Assembly: GCA_037951105.1 (NCBI GenBank) | Contig: JBAMJV010007449.1 | Location: 1 to 64,000 of the forward strand | Direction: 5' to 3' | Length of the DNA: 64,000 nt | From: Echinarachnius parma | Lineage: Eukaryota > Echinodermata > Echinoidea > Clypeasteroida > Echinarachniidae | In this document: positions 23,201-31,544 of the stretch, in pieces | Layout: each line of letters starts with the position of its first letter | Position numbering within the stretch: position 1 is the stretch's first letter | Translations under genes and position numbers: made by a program | The notes under the pieces: generated by a model | Told to the model about the DNA's origin: nothing | Database searches by the model: none | What the model saw: the letters and a program-made list of their open reading frames with translations, nothing else

Positions 23201-25724
23201 GATTGCCATCGTTCTACTGTTTGGGGGCGTTGCCATGGTCCAGGTGTAATCGTCCAGTGGGAACGAGGATAAAAAGTACTTTAAACTTCCGATGAATGTT
23301 GCAACTAAAAATAATATTCCATCCTCCACCCCCTTGCTTTTATACCTAACAGATCACGTACCAACTCAAGATCATCACCACAGCCATGTTTATGGTGATC
23401 ATGATCGGGAAGAAGATAAATCCAACACAGTGGATTGCCATCGTTCTACTGTTTGGGGGCGTTGCCATGGTGCAAGTGGAATCAGCGAGTGGGAACGAAG
23501 ATGAGAAGCACTATAACTACACCAAGGGGCTGGCGGCCATCATCGTCTCGTGTTTATGCTCAGGTTTTGCAGGTATGATTTGCCTGTCTAAGAACTTGTT
23601 TTAGGTTCTTAGTTATAGAATTATAGACTCTTTTTTCCACCTTAGTTAATCACATTGTGTCCCGCTTTTGTTTTGACAATATTAAAAATAAAAAAGTTTT
23701 AATGGACGATGGGTCATCATCGTCTCATGTTTATGCTCGGGTTTTGCAGGTATAAGTTAGCTTAGAAGGTCTCATGGTATGAAGTTTTTAAACATTTTTA
23801 GAAGTTTGTGCACCTTAAAGGGAAAGTTTCCCCATCTATTTACCTTTGATTAATTTCTCTACACATTAAAACATATTTTCATGCAAATATGTCCAATGTT
23901 TGCCCTCTGAACAAAGGAGGGGCATCATTCAAAGTCAATCGCTGTATGGGCTAATCCCATTCATCGCGTATAGCGTGGAGGTTGCCATTATATTTTTTGA
24001 AACCCGGATTTGTAATTGTTCGCGCCGAAATGCTACGTCAAACCCGAACAAACAAGCTCCGCCTCTTTTTGTTAGCTCTCGCAGCTCGCGGGGTTTGTGC
24101 ACAAACACTAGGCCAAACGTGAGCCAACAAAAAGAGTAGTTCGGTTTTGACATCACATCATAGAGCAATCCAAGTTTCATAAACACCAATGGCAGCCTCC
24201 ATGGTGTTCGCGATGAATGGGATTATCCCGTACAGCGAGTGACTTTGAATGATGCTCATCCCTTGCTCAAAAGGCCAATGTTGGTCGTATTTGCATGAAA
24301 TTGTGTTTTAACGTTTAGAGAACATAATCAAAGGTGATTATATGTTGGGGAAAATGTCCCTTTAATATATGACATTGTGTGTGTCCCGTTTTTGTTCTGG
24401 CAATATTACAAAATAATAAAAAGTGTATATGATCTTTTTTCGGTATTTTCTAGTCTTAGAATATAAAAACCTTGATATTGTCTTTTGTCATGTTCTAGAT
24501 AATATTTACATGTTACAATCTGGTATTTAAGTCTCTCTAAATTATAATATTGTTATCTAAATATTGTTGAATCTTATGATCTTGCAATCTTTACATTGTG
24601 TCTGGTTGGTGCTTTAATCAATTTGTTTGAATGTTTAGAAGCCTCTATTTAAATAAAAAATCTAAAATTTTGATCAAAATCTAAAATCAGAGATACACTA
24701 TGCTGGTCACAACGCTGAATGAAGGTAAATATTTGTATTGTGATCAAAAGTTTAAAATGGATATCTTATCAGAGAAACTTGCTTTTCAAGATTTCAAAAG
24801 TGTTACATCACTAAATATTTTCTTCATCTTTCTTTGAATCCTACAGGTGTCTATTTCGAGAAAGTCTTGAAAGGCTCAGAAACGTCGTTATGGATACGCA
24901 ACGTGCAGATGTATTTATTTGGCATCCTGAGCGGGCTTGTAGCTGTTTTCACCAAAGACTTTAGCAACGTCACGGAACATGGCTTCCTGTTTGGATATAA
25001 TGCTTATGTCTGGACAATAGTTGGTAAGGAACTGAATTTTGTATTTCATATTTGTTAACATTTCTGTGCCTCTGCCAACAAAGTGGCCGGAAGCATTATG
25101 TTTTCCGGTTGTCCGTCCGTCCGTTCTTCTGTTCAGTTTTCGTTCTCTCGATATCTCGAGAACTAGTTGACGGATCAATTTAAAATTTGGTATGTGTGTT
25201 AATATTGAGGTGACAATGAACTGATTACATTTTGGGGTCATTAGGTCTAAGATCAAGGTCTGCAAACATAGCTTGTAATTGCAAAATCTCAAGAATTGCA
25301 GATTACCACCAAACTTGGCGCTTGAATATAACTTTGAGAGCTTAGGTTCAGAGTTCAACATTGTCTAAAATATTTCATCTTCTCAATCTCTATGATAAAA
25401 ATGACTTTTAATTTATTAAGGTATATTTTCTCATTATTGTGTAAGTCATTAAAAGTTGTATTCTCTCAATCCATCTCTTTGCTAGGTATGGCCAGTATCG
25501 GAGGCCTCTACACATCAGTGGTCGTCAAATACCTTGACAACATCATCAAGAGTTTCTCCACCGCGATCTCCATCGTCATGGCAGCGCTCGGCTCCTTCCT
25601 TATATTCCACAAGCACTTTGGCGTTCTCTTTGTCGGCGGGTCGTTAATGGTCATGTCGGCGATCTACTTGTACAGCAAGCCCAAGCCGCCCACAACGGGC
25701 CAGAAACCGAGCCAGACTGTGTAG
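9012..25724 (+). CDS. SLC35A1: SLC35A1-like CMP-sialic acid (nucleotide-sugar) transporter
   Basis: Seven exons: 9012-9024, 10800-10841 (putative), 21888-22067, 22647-22804, 23353-23572, 24847-25023, 25486-25724. All junction phases agree and the joined frame is 342 residues with the microexon or 328 without it; human SLC35A1 is 337. Diagnostic stretches are ALQNNLAFVALSNLDAATYQ, ITYQLKI, SGFAGVYFEKVLKGSETSLW and GGLYTSVVVKYLDN, typical of the SLC35A group. The wording of the N-terminus, the VYFEKVLK segment and the GLYTSVVVKY segment is closest to SLC35A1; SLC35A2/A3 specificity cannot be excluded. By family knowledge it is a multi-span Golgi antiporter exchanging CMP-sialic acid for CMP. 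It has no canonical signal peptide; the first membrane span begins near the exon at 21888. Introns 3 and 5 contain decayed exon copies, and the first 12.8 kb of intron hold most of the transposons. Confidence 0.88.
9025..9760. other. Start of intron 1
   Basis: AT-rich intronic sequence. No recognisable repeat or exon seen. Confidence 0.5.
9760..9970. mobile_element. Fragment of TTAAAGGGATCTAGTAAC-type MITE
   Basis: Recognisable segments GAACTAGTAACTTTTTTGAT, GTGATGAATGGTTGATACAA and TTTTACTGTTAATACGAATA match the 6206-6602 copy, with the middle deleted or replaced. Confidence 0.65.
10065..10510 (-). mobile_element. CR1/L2-type non-LTR retrotransposon 3' end
   Basis: The - strand translates to STDNLEKVQRRAARFVANDY, then, after an in-frame TAG, MLQKRRTIARLSMLYKEAHS, and later CCFSLYPRTIPLWNSLPLNI. 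This is the classic C-terminal tail of CR1/L2/Jockey-group reverse transcriptases. It is inactive: internal stop and truncated. Confidence 0.85.
10800..10841 (+). CDS. SLC35A1: Candidate 42-nt microexon of the SLC35A1-like gene
   Basis: Between an acceptor (ATTACTGTAG) and a consensus donor (CGG|GTAAGA) lie 42 nt. Read in phase 1 from exon 1 they are open and encode VSGKMPQVEVPPKT, then rejoin the 21888 exon in frame. Length divisible by three allows optional inclusion. With it the protein is 342 residues, nearer the family norm. No transcript evidence is available here. Confidence 0.5.
10980..11200. repeat. GGGGCT-type degenerate repeat
   Basis: The stretch from GGGCTGCTTTGAGAGCTCGT to CTAATTCGCCCACAGCCCC recurs in altered form at 11520-11700, 14095-14335 and 59520-59705, all ending in CCCTCGGCCCC-like wording. 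Confidence 0.6.
11240..11505. repeat. Tandem repeat of ~22 bp (TTTGCCCGAATATGATATGAG)
   Basis: About ten degenerate copies alternating gagTTTGCCCGAATATGAtat and cttTTGCCAGAcTATGATAC forms. No open frame or known function. Confidence 0.85.
11520..11710. repeat. Second copy of GGGGCT-type repeat
   Basis: Shares GTCTGCATGAAAATAGCACT and GTCATTTTGAGGGCTAATTC with the 10980-11200 copy, same orientation, separated from it by the 22-bp tandem array. Confidence 0.7.
11843..13146. mobile_element. hAT-like non-autonomous DNA transposon with 8-bp target duplication
   Basis: Terminal TAATGCTGTTA and TAACAGCATTA form an 11-bp perfect inverted repeat, immediately flanked by the direct repeat CTTAAAAG at 11835-11842 and 13147-13154. 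An 8-bp target duplication is the hallmark of hAT elements. Subterminal clusters of CGGAT/ATCCG occur at both ends, a usual site of transposase binding in this group. No intact transposase frame is present in the 1304 bp, so it needs a helper. Confidence 0.8.
13306..13612. mobile_element. Foldback MITE (GTTGATCTTAGCACTAAGATGG family), 5' end trimmed
   Basis: The whole element is one long palindrome. The left half (AAGTTGATCTTAGCACTAAG) is mirrored by the right half ending AGGATCTTTGTGAAACACCC. Relatives at 32204-32545, 35414-35759 and a divergent one at 42790-43073. Confidence 0.85.
13620..14090. other. Intronic gap
   Basis: AT-rich intron sequence with a short duplication of AATTCATTAGTTTGTCATAGAC near 13992-14035. 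No gene seen. Confidence 0.5.
14384..14553. mobile_element. Shortened TTAAAGGGATCTAG-type MITE
   Basis: Runs from TTAAAGGGATCTAGCAACAT to AAAGTTACTAGATCCCTGTA. Only about 170 bp, so it is an internal deletion derivative. A 40-base poly-A run lies upstream at about 14243-14281. Confidence 0.75.
14803..14990. mobile_element. TACCGTATTTGC-type MITE
   Basis: Begins TACCGTATTTGCTGGTGTAT and ends ACACCGGCAAATAGGGTA, with repeated GGTGCGGTTAATAC motifs inside. A relative is at 52736-52896 in the SMURF gene. Confidence 0.75.
15102..16337. mobile_element. TTAAAGGGATCTAG-type MITE split by another transposon
   Basis: Left end TTTAAAGGGATCTAGTACAT and right end AAGTTACTAGATCCCTTTAA bracket MITE sequence interrupted at 15228-16039 by an unrelated element. 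Comparison with the uninterrupted copy near 20580-20720 identifies the empty site. Confidence 0.85.
15228..16039. mobile_element. GGGCAAYTCCA transposon with 4-bp target duplication (copy 1)
   Basis: 812 bp with termini GGGCAACTCCA and TGGAATTGCCC, flanked on both sides by TTAT (15224-15227, 16040-16043). The paralogous empty site in the MITE near 20630-20650 confirms the join. It contains four occurrences of GTCACGGACAT (about 15240, 15421, 15610, 15632), mostly as GTCACGGACATTAC. No transposase frame. A second family member is at 57227-59037. Confidence 0.8.
16340..16970. other. Intronic gap
   Basis: Intron sequence with no recognised exon or element termini. Confidence 0.5.
16975..17343. 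mobile_element. TTAAAGGGATCTTGTAAC-type MITE, near full length
   Basis: 369 bp from TTAAAGGGATCTTGTAACTT to ATGTTACTAAGTCCCTTTAA. Interior motifs match the 6206-6602 copy (GTCCACAAAGTAATGTGTG, TTATTGTTAATATGAATATG). Confidence 0.85.
17812..18206 (+). repeat. 20-bp minisatellite (CACATGCCTTGTATTTGTAT)n
   Basis: About 19 near-identical copies, a few with GTTT insertions or C-for-T changes. The unit matches a single-copy internal segment of the surrounding MITE family (CATACCTCATTGTATTTGTA in the 20503 copy), so the array grew from MITE sequence. Open frames across it are artefacts of repeat length. Confidence 0.95.
18387..18573. mobile_element. Palindromic element nested in MITE
   Basis: ACAGTTGTTAACT at the left mirrors AGTTAACAACTGT at the right. 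CACGGAATATTCCACTCCCG mirrors CGAGGGGAACATTCCATG. A nearly complete hairpin of 187 bp. Confidence 0.7.
18790..19215. other. Intronic gap
   Basis: AT-rich intron sequence. Nothing recognised. Confidence 0.5.
19216..20295. mobile_element. Possible TTTAAAGG-type element
   Basis: Ends TTTAAAGGTATGGTGAAATC and AACCATCCCTTTAAAG form a short inverted repeat around 1.08 kb. Interior frames are short and unrecognised. The assignment rests on termini alone. Confidence 0.5.
20503..21342. mobile_element. TTAAAGGGATCTAG-type MITE with a nested MITE
   Basis: Runs from CTAAGGGATCTACAAATTTG to AAGTTACTAGATCCCT. A C-rich tract (20808-20841) and a second element (20861-21290) interrupt it. The segment before the insertion is the empty-site reference for the 15228-16039 transposon. 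Confidence 0.8.
20861..21290. mobile_element. TGTGACCTTACACCAC MITE nested in MITE
   Basis: Perfect-looking ends TGTGACCTTACACCACAAAA and TTTTGTGGTGTAAGGTCACA. It lies inside AATACACATT...TTTTATCAACC, which is contiguous (AATACACATTTTATCAACC) in the related MITE at 18720. The target duplication is therefore only 2-3 T residues. Confidence 0.9.
21410..21665. repeat. TTGCCCGATCGGGCAAG-type degenerate repeat
   Basis: Imperfect palindromic stretch rich in ACTTGCCC and GGGCAAGTAAA. Similar wording (CCCGATCGGGCC, GGCCCCGGGCCAGTG) occurs at 27138-27475 and 33950-34200. Confidence 0.5.
21888..22067 (+). CDS. SLC35A1: SLC35A1-like exon 3 (first membrane span)
   Basis: Acceptor TTTTTGTGACCAACAG, donor AAAG|GTAATT, 180 nt, phase 1 to phase 1. 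Encodes EGVSMWFKMYILVVLTVNAT, the first hydrophobic span, then RFTRSQEGAMYYPTTTVLMS and the start of the second span. An internal ATG at 21899 is an alternative start if no upstream exon is used. Confidence 0.85.
22139..22262 (+). pseudogene. Tandem copy 2 of SLC35A1-like exon 3 (still open)
   Basis: Matches the 3' two-thirds of the 21888-22067 exon, including its donor AAAG|GTAATA. It stays open: MGYIQLTRFTRSQDGPIYFP, then TTTVLMSEVSKLCISLLLLI. Amino-acid changes include L to Q, E to D, A to P and Y to F. The 5' part and acceptor are missing; ATTCAG just inside could act as a weak acceptor. Confidence 0.8.
22331..22478 (+). pseudogene. Tandem copy 3 of SLC35A1-like exon 3 (rearranged)
   Basis: Begins ATGGGATACATTCAGCC like copy 2 and ends CTCTGTATTAAACTCC...AAAG|GTAATT. 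The middle is scrambled by a perfect 19-bp inverted repeat (22401-22419 with 22433-22451). Clearly non-functional as an in-register exon. Confidence 0.8.
22647..22804 (+). CDS. SLC35A1: SLC35A1-like exon 4
   Basis: Acceptor TTCTCTTTTTGCAG, donor CCAG|GTTTGT, 158 nt, phase 1 to 0. Encodes DHGSVLGMMRDVYHNVLCNP, then IPSIIYALQNNLAFVALSNL and DAATYQ, a strongly conserved SLC35A block. Confidence 0.92.
23121..23290 (+). pseudogene. Tandem copy of SLC35A1-like exon 5 with in-frame stop
   Basis: Nearly identical to the first ~130 nt of the 23353 exon, acceptor (TTACTAACAG) included. Codon 43 is TAA (23247-23249) where the true exon has GAA. Homology fades by ~23290 and the normal donor is absent. 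A donor-like CAG|GTGTAA at 23243/23244 would end a 123-nt, phase-0, in-frame segment. Confidence 0.85.
23353..23572 (+). CDS. SLC35A1: SLC35A1-like exon 5
   Basis: Acceptor TATACCTAACAG, donor GCAG|GTATGA, 220 nt, phase 0 to 1. Encodes ITYQLKIITTAMFMVIMIGK, then the hydrophobic IAIVLLFGGVAMVQV and AAIIVSCLCSGFAG. Confidence 0.92.
23704..23750 (+). pseudogene. Copy of the 3' end of SLC35A1-like exon 5
   Basis: GTCATCATCGTCTCATGTTT and GCTCGGGTTTTGCAG|GTATAA repeat the last ~45 nt of the 23353-23572 exon and its donor. Downstream intron words (TGTGTCCCG...TTTTGTT..GACAATATT) are also repeated near 24369-24415. Confidence 0.8.
23815..24365. mobile_element. TTAAAGGGAAAGTTTCCCC palindromic MITE
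   Basis: Left arm TTAAAGGGAAAGTTTCCCC mirrored by GGGGAAAATGTCCCTTTAA at the right. CGCTGTATGGGCTAATCCCA mirrors TGGGATTATCCCGTACAGCG. A central non-palindromic segment (about 23985-24190) separates the arms. It interrupts the duplicated intron of the SLC35A1-like gene. Confidence 0.8.
24366..24846. other. SLC35A1-like intron 5, remaining part
   Basis: AT-rich intron containing a second copy of the sequence that follows exon 5 (TGTGTGTCCCGTTTTTGTTC), then featureless sequence up to the acceptor at 24846. Confidence 0.6.
24847..25023 (+). CDS. SLC35A1: SLC35A1-like exon 6
   Basis: Acceptor TTTGAATCCTACAG, donor AGTTG|GTAAGG, 177 nt, phase 1 to 1. Encodes VYFEKVLKGSETSLWIRNVQ, then MYLFGILSGLVAVFTKDFSN and the GFLFGYNAYVWTIV stretch that best matches SLC35A1. 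Confidence 0.92.
25066..25341. repeat. GTCCGTCCGT...CTCGAGAACTAG dispersed repeat
   Basis: Contains TTGTCCGTCCGTCCGTTC, ATATCTCGAGAACTAGTTGA and CAAGAATTGCAGATTACCAC, a wording common in repeats of marine invertebrate introns. Related phrasing (TCTCAAGAATCGTTGGATGG, GGGGCCATGAGGTCAAAGGT) appears within 57790-58330. Confidence 0.55.
25486..25724 (+). CDS. SLC35A1: SLC35A1-like exon 7 (last coding exon)
   Basis: Acceptor ATCTCTTTGCTAG, stop TAG at 25722-25724, 239 nt. Encodes GMASIGGLYTSVVVKYLDNI, then IKSFSTAISIVMAALGSFLI and the last span SLMVMSAIYLYSKP. The tail is short and hydrophilic (PKPPTTGQKPSQTV). Confidence 0.93.
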
Positions 25725-27130
25725 AGACCTATCTATCCAAAGCTAGACCAACTTAACCTTTTAACTAACTAGACTGTTTGAAAAATAGCTTTATACTCGA
25801 GTTATACTAAAAATTATCATGCCTTTTTTGTTGTCGTCTTGTTCCTTTGTAGAGTCTTGAAATGTAGTAATGCCAACAATTTTGTAATTATTTAGCCATT
25901 GATGTAGTAGCATCGTGCCCACAAATGTATAAGGTTTAAAAACATATAATTTAACATTTGTGAACAAAGTGTTACAACATTTATGGTTGTATTTATTACA
26001 TTTGTGGGTGACTTTTTAAACAAAAATGTTGGCCATTTTGCCATTTATGGGTGCGATTTTACTACATTTTGTGGTCATTATAACAACTTGTTGGTATCAC
26101 AACATTTGAGGTGTCTGCATCCTTTCTTTTGTATGTGCATATATATGTCTTTGTAGAATTTTGCTCCAAAGACATATGAATGGGTTCATTTCTACTTGTG
26201 TCTGCTATATGCTTGTACATTGCACGCAAGCACAATGCAACTTGTCATCATTTATTAGTGCACAAGATACGTTCTTGGGAGCGTCTCTCGGATGGGGATG
26301 TTAAATGCATGAACATTTAACGACATGTCTGTAAAACCCGAAACCAACCAAAGCAAACTTAAGCAACAAAGCCATGTTAAATGTAGTATATATGTAAGGC
26401 AAGAGCTGTATACTCAAATATGTTCTAGAAAAATATGCCTTTCATGTCTTATCTTTTTCTTTTGTTTTTTAATCTATATCTTTATAAACCTTTTTCTATG
26501 TATGTCTATTCGTCTAATTGTAATGTTGCCAAGTGTTTGTCAAAAACGGTAAGATTTCTGATTATATGATCAAAAATATGAAACAAAAATTGTCAGACAG
26601 AATCAATCTTTAATTTGAAGTAATCAAAATTCCATTTCATGTTTCTGGCCTGATGACTTATTCGCATCAATTTTGTTTTGATTTGCGATAGTCCTAACTT
26701 TCCTTAATTCAATTATAGAATGTAAATGAAAATGAGCAAACAAACATACTCTGTACAGTCTCTCTGCAACTGCTTTGTACTAAAAAATTAATTTAGGAAT
26801 TACCTTTGTTATATATTTATTGCATTAATAATACATGCACTTTATTTCAATCTCACGTGTTGAAAAATGGAATCTCTCGTGTTCGTCGTCTTACCTCTGT
26901 GTATTTATCCTGTTTGACTGTCTGAACAAAAACAAACAAGTTTTGAATGTACTTGTACTTGCCTGAAATGTAGTGGTCAAGTTGTATTTATTGTTTCTTG
27001 GAAACAGAGCCATTGTACATATACTATATACAATATTGCTTTGAGTAAAGTAAGCACTCTTTTTCACTCCATAGATTATAGGGTACCAAAGTGTGACGTC
27101 ACAACTGTATATATTGGCATCAGACGATAT
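25725..27130 (+). other. Presumed 3' UTR of the SLC35A1-like gene
   Basis: AT-rich sequence directly after the stop codon with no competing gene. Candidate AATAAA signals occur farther down (27973, 27986, 28336). The UTR end cannot be set from sequence alone. Confidence 0.5.
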
Positions 27131-27137
27131 CAGTAAT

Positions 27138-27475
27138 GCAGGGCTCCACACTCACCTTTTTAGTCAGTGGCCCGGTCGGGCCAGTGAAATAGTTTCTTCC
27201 CCTATTCTGGTGGCCCGAAAGAAAATGTATTGGCCCCCAAATTGTATTTCATGAGTAAGCTTTTTACTATTCAAAATATCACTCTTTTCTAATCAAACCT
27301 GTGATTACAGATGAAGCATGACATAAAAGAAAACAAGATTCTTAAATTTTTGTCAATGTCGGGTTGAAAATCTGCTTGCCCGATCGGGCCACCAAAATAT
27401 GACTTTTATACATTTTGCTGGCCCCAAGTGCAATTTCACTGGCCCCGGGCCAGTGCGAGTGTCGAGCCTTGAGTA
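27138..27475. repeat. GGCCCGGTCGGGCCAGTG-type palindromic repeat
   Basis: Begins GGGCTCCACACTCACCTTTT and ends GGGCCAGTGCGAGTGTCGAG. Internal GCCCGATCGGGCC palindromes. A weaker relative is at 33950-34200. Confidence 0.65.
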
Positions 27476-27479
27476 ATGG

Positions 27480-28939
27480 TTCTAAACAATGTCAGGCAAG
27501 CCAGAAATTTCTGACCGAGGGGTTGCCAAGAAGGCAATTGTCCAGCTCCAACCCACTACCAAACGTCTGAATCAAAGAACAAGTTGATTAGATTTACCGT
27601 TATTATAGTATTAAACAAAATAATGTGACATCAGTTCTTTGGCACTTTATGCCTGACATGAAGAGAGGTTGTCTACTTGATTTCAGTCGTTACTTTGTCT
27701 TGGCTTTTATACCCGTAAAGAAAAACATATGTGTGGTGGAGCACTCAGTAGGATGAAAATAATGGTTATATTAATCAAAAAAGTACTTGGAAATATTATT
27801 GTACCATAAAAAGTGTTGTATAAAGTTAGTATACATATTTAATAGTAGTTAAAGAATGTCACCCTGTGATGGAAACACTTATTAAGCCCTCCCACTTTCC
27901 CAAGCTCTTGCTGAATGAACTTTGTTCTTTTAAGTTTTTTGGTGCAAATATTTATACTTAAATGATATCACCAATAAACAAATCAAATAAAGAGAAAAAA
28001 ATGTAAGTAGGTAGCTCACGAATGTACAATTTAATTGGTACTGCCAAGCTTTAAATTATACCTGAGTATTATAACCGAGTATTACACGTATAGATCAACG
28101 ATAATTGGTAAATGGTATTGAAATGATAATCAAAAGTGGCATATACATGTACACCCAGTGTGAATTTATGGTTATCGTTTAGTCGTTAGACTTTGTTCCA
28201 TTACCATAAAACTGTGGAAAACATTATTTTCCGGTATTAAATTCCAAGTTTATATTTATTGAAATCTTTGTTTTTATATAATTGTTTTCAACCCAATTTT
28301 GTCATGGCATGTATTAGTTTGAAACACATTGCCTAAATAAAGTAGTCATAGTAAGGGGCCATCTACAAAGTATGTACACACTTTTTTGTCCGAAATTCTC
28401 CCCCCCCCCCCGTATTTTTTTGGGGGTGATATTTTGTTTGGAGTATTTCTTTGTGTCGAAGAGAAGCATGCTACCTCATCAAATAGCATTGGGCATTTAT
28501 AAGGTCAAAACTGTCGGTTAGTAATTTGCAGTGCTATTATAGTAATTTTTTTCTTTCTTTTTCAGTTATGTTTTCTTAATTTGATTGACATGGAACAATA
28601 CAATCATATTATTAATTATCCTGGCATTTTGTAAAATGCTCATATATTTTGTTTGCCTGTGAATTTTTCTGTTTACCTATTTATATCCGTGTATTTTGTT
28701 GATGGATGAATGAATGTGAAAACATGTTCATTTTGAGTTATGTAATGTCAGTACTACCGTGGATTTCAGTTGAATTTTATCAGCTGTCTTGTAAAAATAA
28801 CAAAAAGGTTGAGTGTATTTTCACATTTAAAAAGTTTTTCTTTTTCTTTTTTACTTGCCACAAGGAATCATTCCATTGATAGAGAATGATATTTTTCCCT
28901 GTAGTGACATGGGGTTAACCCATGCATTTTTTTGCTTCA

Positions 28940-28970
<31 letters not shown>

Positions 28971-30632
28971 TCAAGAATCAAACTTTCACTATTATTGAGC
29001 CATACTTTTTTATGCCTAAATCATATTGTTAACCCCTTGACTACGGGAACCGGGTTGGTTGTGTACAAAGTCTATGGGGATCTCAGAAACTCGAAGGGAA
29101 CGGGTTAACGTGTCATAGTCATATTGAATGCATTTTAGGAGTTTGTATTTCTGATTTGGTATCAATTTGTCCAATTCTAAATAAATAAATTGTAGTATCT
29201 ATTTGTTTACTTTTATGTTATATTTATCTCAAAATAAAGGGCAATACGCTACAGATTCATGTTTTTGTTACATTGATTTCAAAATAGTAACACCGTTTCC
29301 ATTTTCATGTAGTACATTTTCTCATGAAATCAATGTAATTCAAATTAATATTTTCAACCTTGGAATCAAACATTTAAAATGTTTGAAAAATGATTATATA
29401 CAATCACTCGTGTAGAGATTAAATGTGTGTTGAAAATGTTTATATCATACACATTTATTAGTGATGTAATGTGAGTGTTTATAATTTGCAAGCTTATTCA
29501 TGAAGAGACTTTACGTACAGATTGTCAGTTGATATCCATGTGTCAAAAAATACAACTTTTTGTCTTTTTATGTATTTTTTTCTATTATTTCTACTACCAT
29601 ATAAACCCTGCCATTGGCATTGTTACACAATACACACAACCACAGAGAAAAGAACTAGACATGACATACTAAGTCTGATGATTATTTATTTTTTTTGCAA
29701 ATGGCATCAAATGACGACTTTATATTGTGTATCCATTGACTGGGTAATAATAATAATAATGTAAAGCGCTATAATAATTACATGTTTTAATATATAGCAT
29801 TCATGCAAACAAGCCTGTAGATGCTTTGAAGAAGGAAGAGAGCGTATAAAGATGAGCGTGACAGCAAAGAAGCATTCAAGCTATGACCGATAGTATTGAT
29901 TCAACAAATATTTTGTTTAGAATATGTTTGAGATTGAATGAGACTTTGTTGATAGTTCTAGATATATCTAAAAACAATTAGTTACTTTCTTTTCTTGTTT
30001 ATTTCATACATCGAAATATCAACAATTTGTCAAAAAATGACCCATTCCACTGCCAAACTTTAGATAAAAATTTGTTCAGTTAAGTTCAAATGTTGTGGAG
30101 CGCTTTCTTTTACATTTTTGTAGTTGATGATTAGGTTGTTTATGCAGTTTATATTACTCCAGACTTGTAAAGCAATTACATAATAACTTTTTGCTTAGAT
30201 TGAGATGTCAGCTATTGTATCAAAATTAAGTTTATTTTATGTATTTTTTTGCAGAAACTATTAAAATTTTTAATTTCTATAAAGCCTGCAAAATGATTTG
30301 TGCCTGCGATGTGATTCTTTGTGTGCTATGTTCTTGTGGAAAAGTAGCGACTTCACAAGGAATTTTGACAAAAGACACCAAACATTACATAACATCATCG
30401 CCTATAGAAAATACTTAACATACCAACATGTATTATACACCATCCAAAATCACACAAGATAATATTGGACTAGAGAGAAATAAAGAAATAAATAAAAACC
30501 CACCCCAAACCAAGAAAATACAACAAATTACCTCTCAATAAAACACCACCACCCCACACGCAACTTGCAACATCTCACAATGCATATCTGAACAACAGAC
30601 TTTGCTTTGAATTTCAATTTTTTAACTATACT
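27480..30632. other. Intergenic or 3' flanking DNA
   Basis: About 3.1 kb of AT-rich sequence without recognisable coding potential. Holds a C run (28401), a T run (28937-28965) and a short AAT repeat ending GTAAAGCGCT at about 29750, a common retroposon tail phrase. Open frames here are AT-rich and lack codon structure. Confidence 0.55.
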
Positions 30633-31148
30633 GGGCTCCAAAAGAAACTTATCACTTATTCAGAGCGACGCTCACTAAAATCCATAGCATCAAATTGAAT
30701 CATATTTAGACACAGATAAGCTATCATTCTCCTTATGAAGCATATCTGAAAAATTGAAAGGTTGCTTTTGCCAAAAAAGAGAAAAATGCGATGGAATCGC
30801 TACAGGTCACTTTTCAAAAATCACAGAAACTGCTCGCTGGGAACCTCCACGAAAGGCGGTCTATTCAGAACTTTCAATAGCTATTCATTCAACATCAAAG
30901 GCGGGTTATGTAACCACCAGACTGGCTATTGTCCGTACCGAGCTCCGTGCCCGGAAGGCGAGCAGTTTCTGTGATTTTTGAAAAATGACCTCTTGTGATT
31001 TCACTTTATTTTATTCTTTGACTAAATCAAACATAATTTTTTTAGATATGCTTGCTGAGGAATATTATAGCCCAATTATGATTCATTTTTATGCTTTGGA
31101 TTATAATGTGTGTCGCTCTGAAGAAGTGATAAGTTTCTTTTGGAGCCC
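30633..31148. mobile_element. GGGCTCCAAAAGAAAC long-inverted-repeat element
   Basis: Left end GGGCTCCAAAAGAAACTTAT mirrored by ATAAGTTTCTTTTGGAGCCC. CAAAAATCACAGAAACTGCT (30815) mirrors AGCAGTTTCTGTGATTTTTG (30959). The palindrome spans almost the whole 516 bp, with a short unpaired centre. Confidence 0.85.
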
Positions 31149-31154
31149 GGTTTA

Positions 31155-31541
31155 GGTTTTCCCATCCATTTTCACACTTTTTTCATTCAATTTTATAAAT
31201 GTGTACTCAAATTTCGTCCCAAGGAGCCTGGAATGTGCTAATCCCAGCTTCAGTTTGTCTTTGGTCAATTTCACAAAATGTCCAGTCAATTTAGTGGTTT
31301 GTCATACATTATCGTCAATAAAAATTCAAATTTGTTGGTCACAGTTGCTGAACACATCTGTGACTGACGAATTTGAATTGTAATGGACAATAATGTGTGT
31401 CATTTGTGAATTTTTGTGAAATTGATCGACCAAAGACGAAATTGAAGTTGGGATTAGCACATTCCAGGCTCCTCTGAACGAAATTGAAGAACAAATTTAT
31501 AAAATTGAATGAAAAAAGTGTGAAAATGGACGGGAAAACCT
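31155..31541. mobile_element. AGGTTTTCCCATCCATTTTC palindromic MITE
   Basis: AGGTTTTCCC at the left mirrors GGGAAAACCT at the right. GGAGCCTGGAATGTGCTAAT mirrors ATTAGCACATTCCAGGCTCC. Directly abuts the preceding element. Confidence 0.85.
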
Positions 31542-31544
31542 ACA

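Noticed and set aside
24915-25361. 148-codon - strand frame
   Set aside because: It runs antisense across SLC35A1-like exon 6 and a dispersed repeat, with no recognisable domain.
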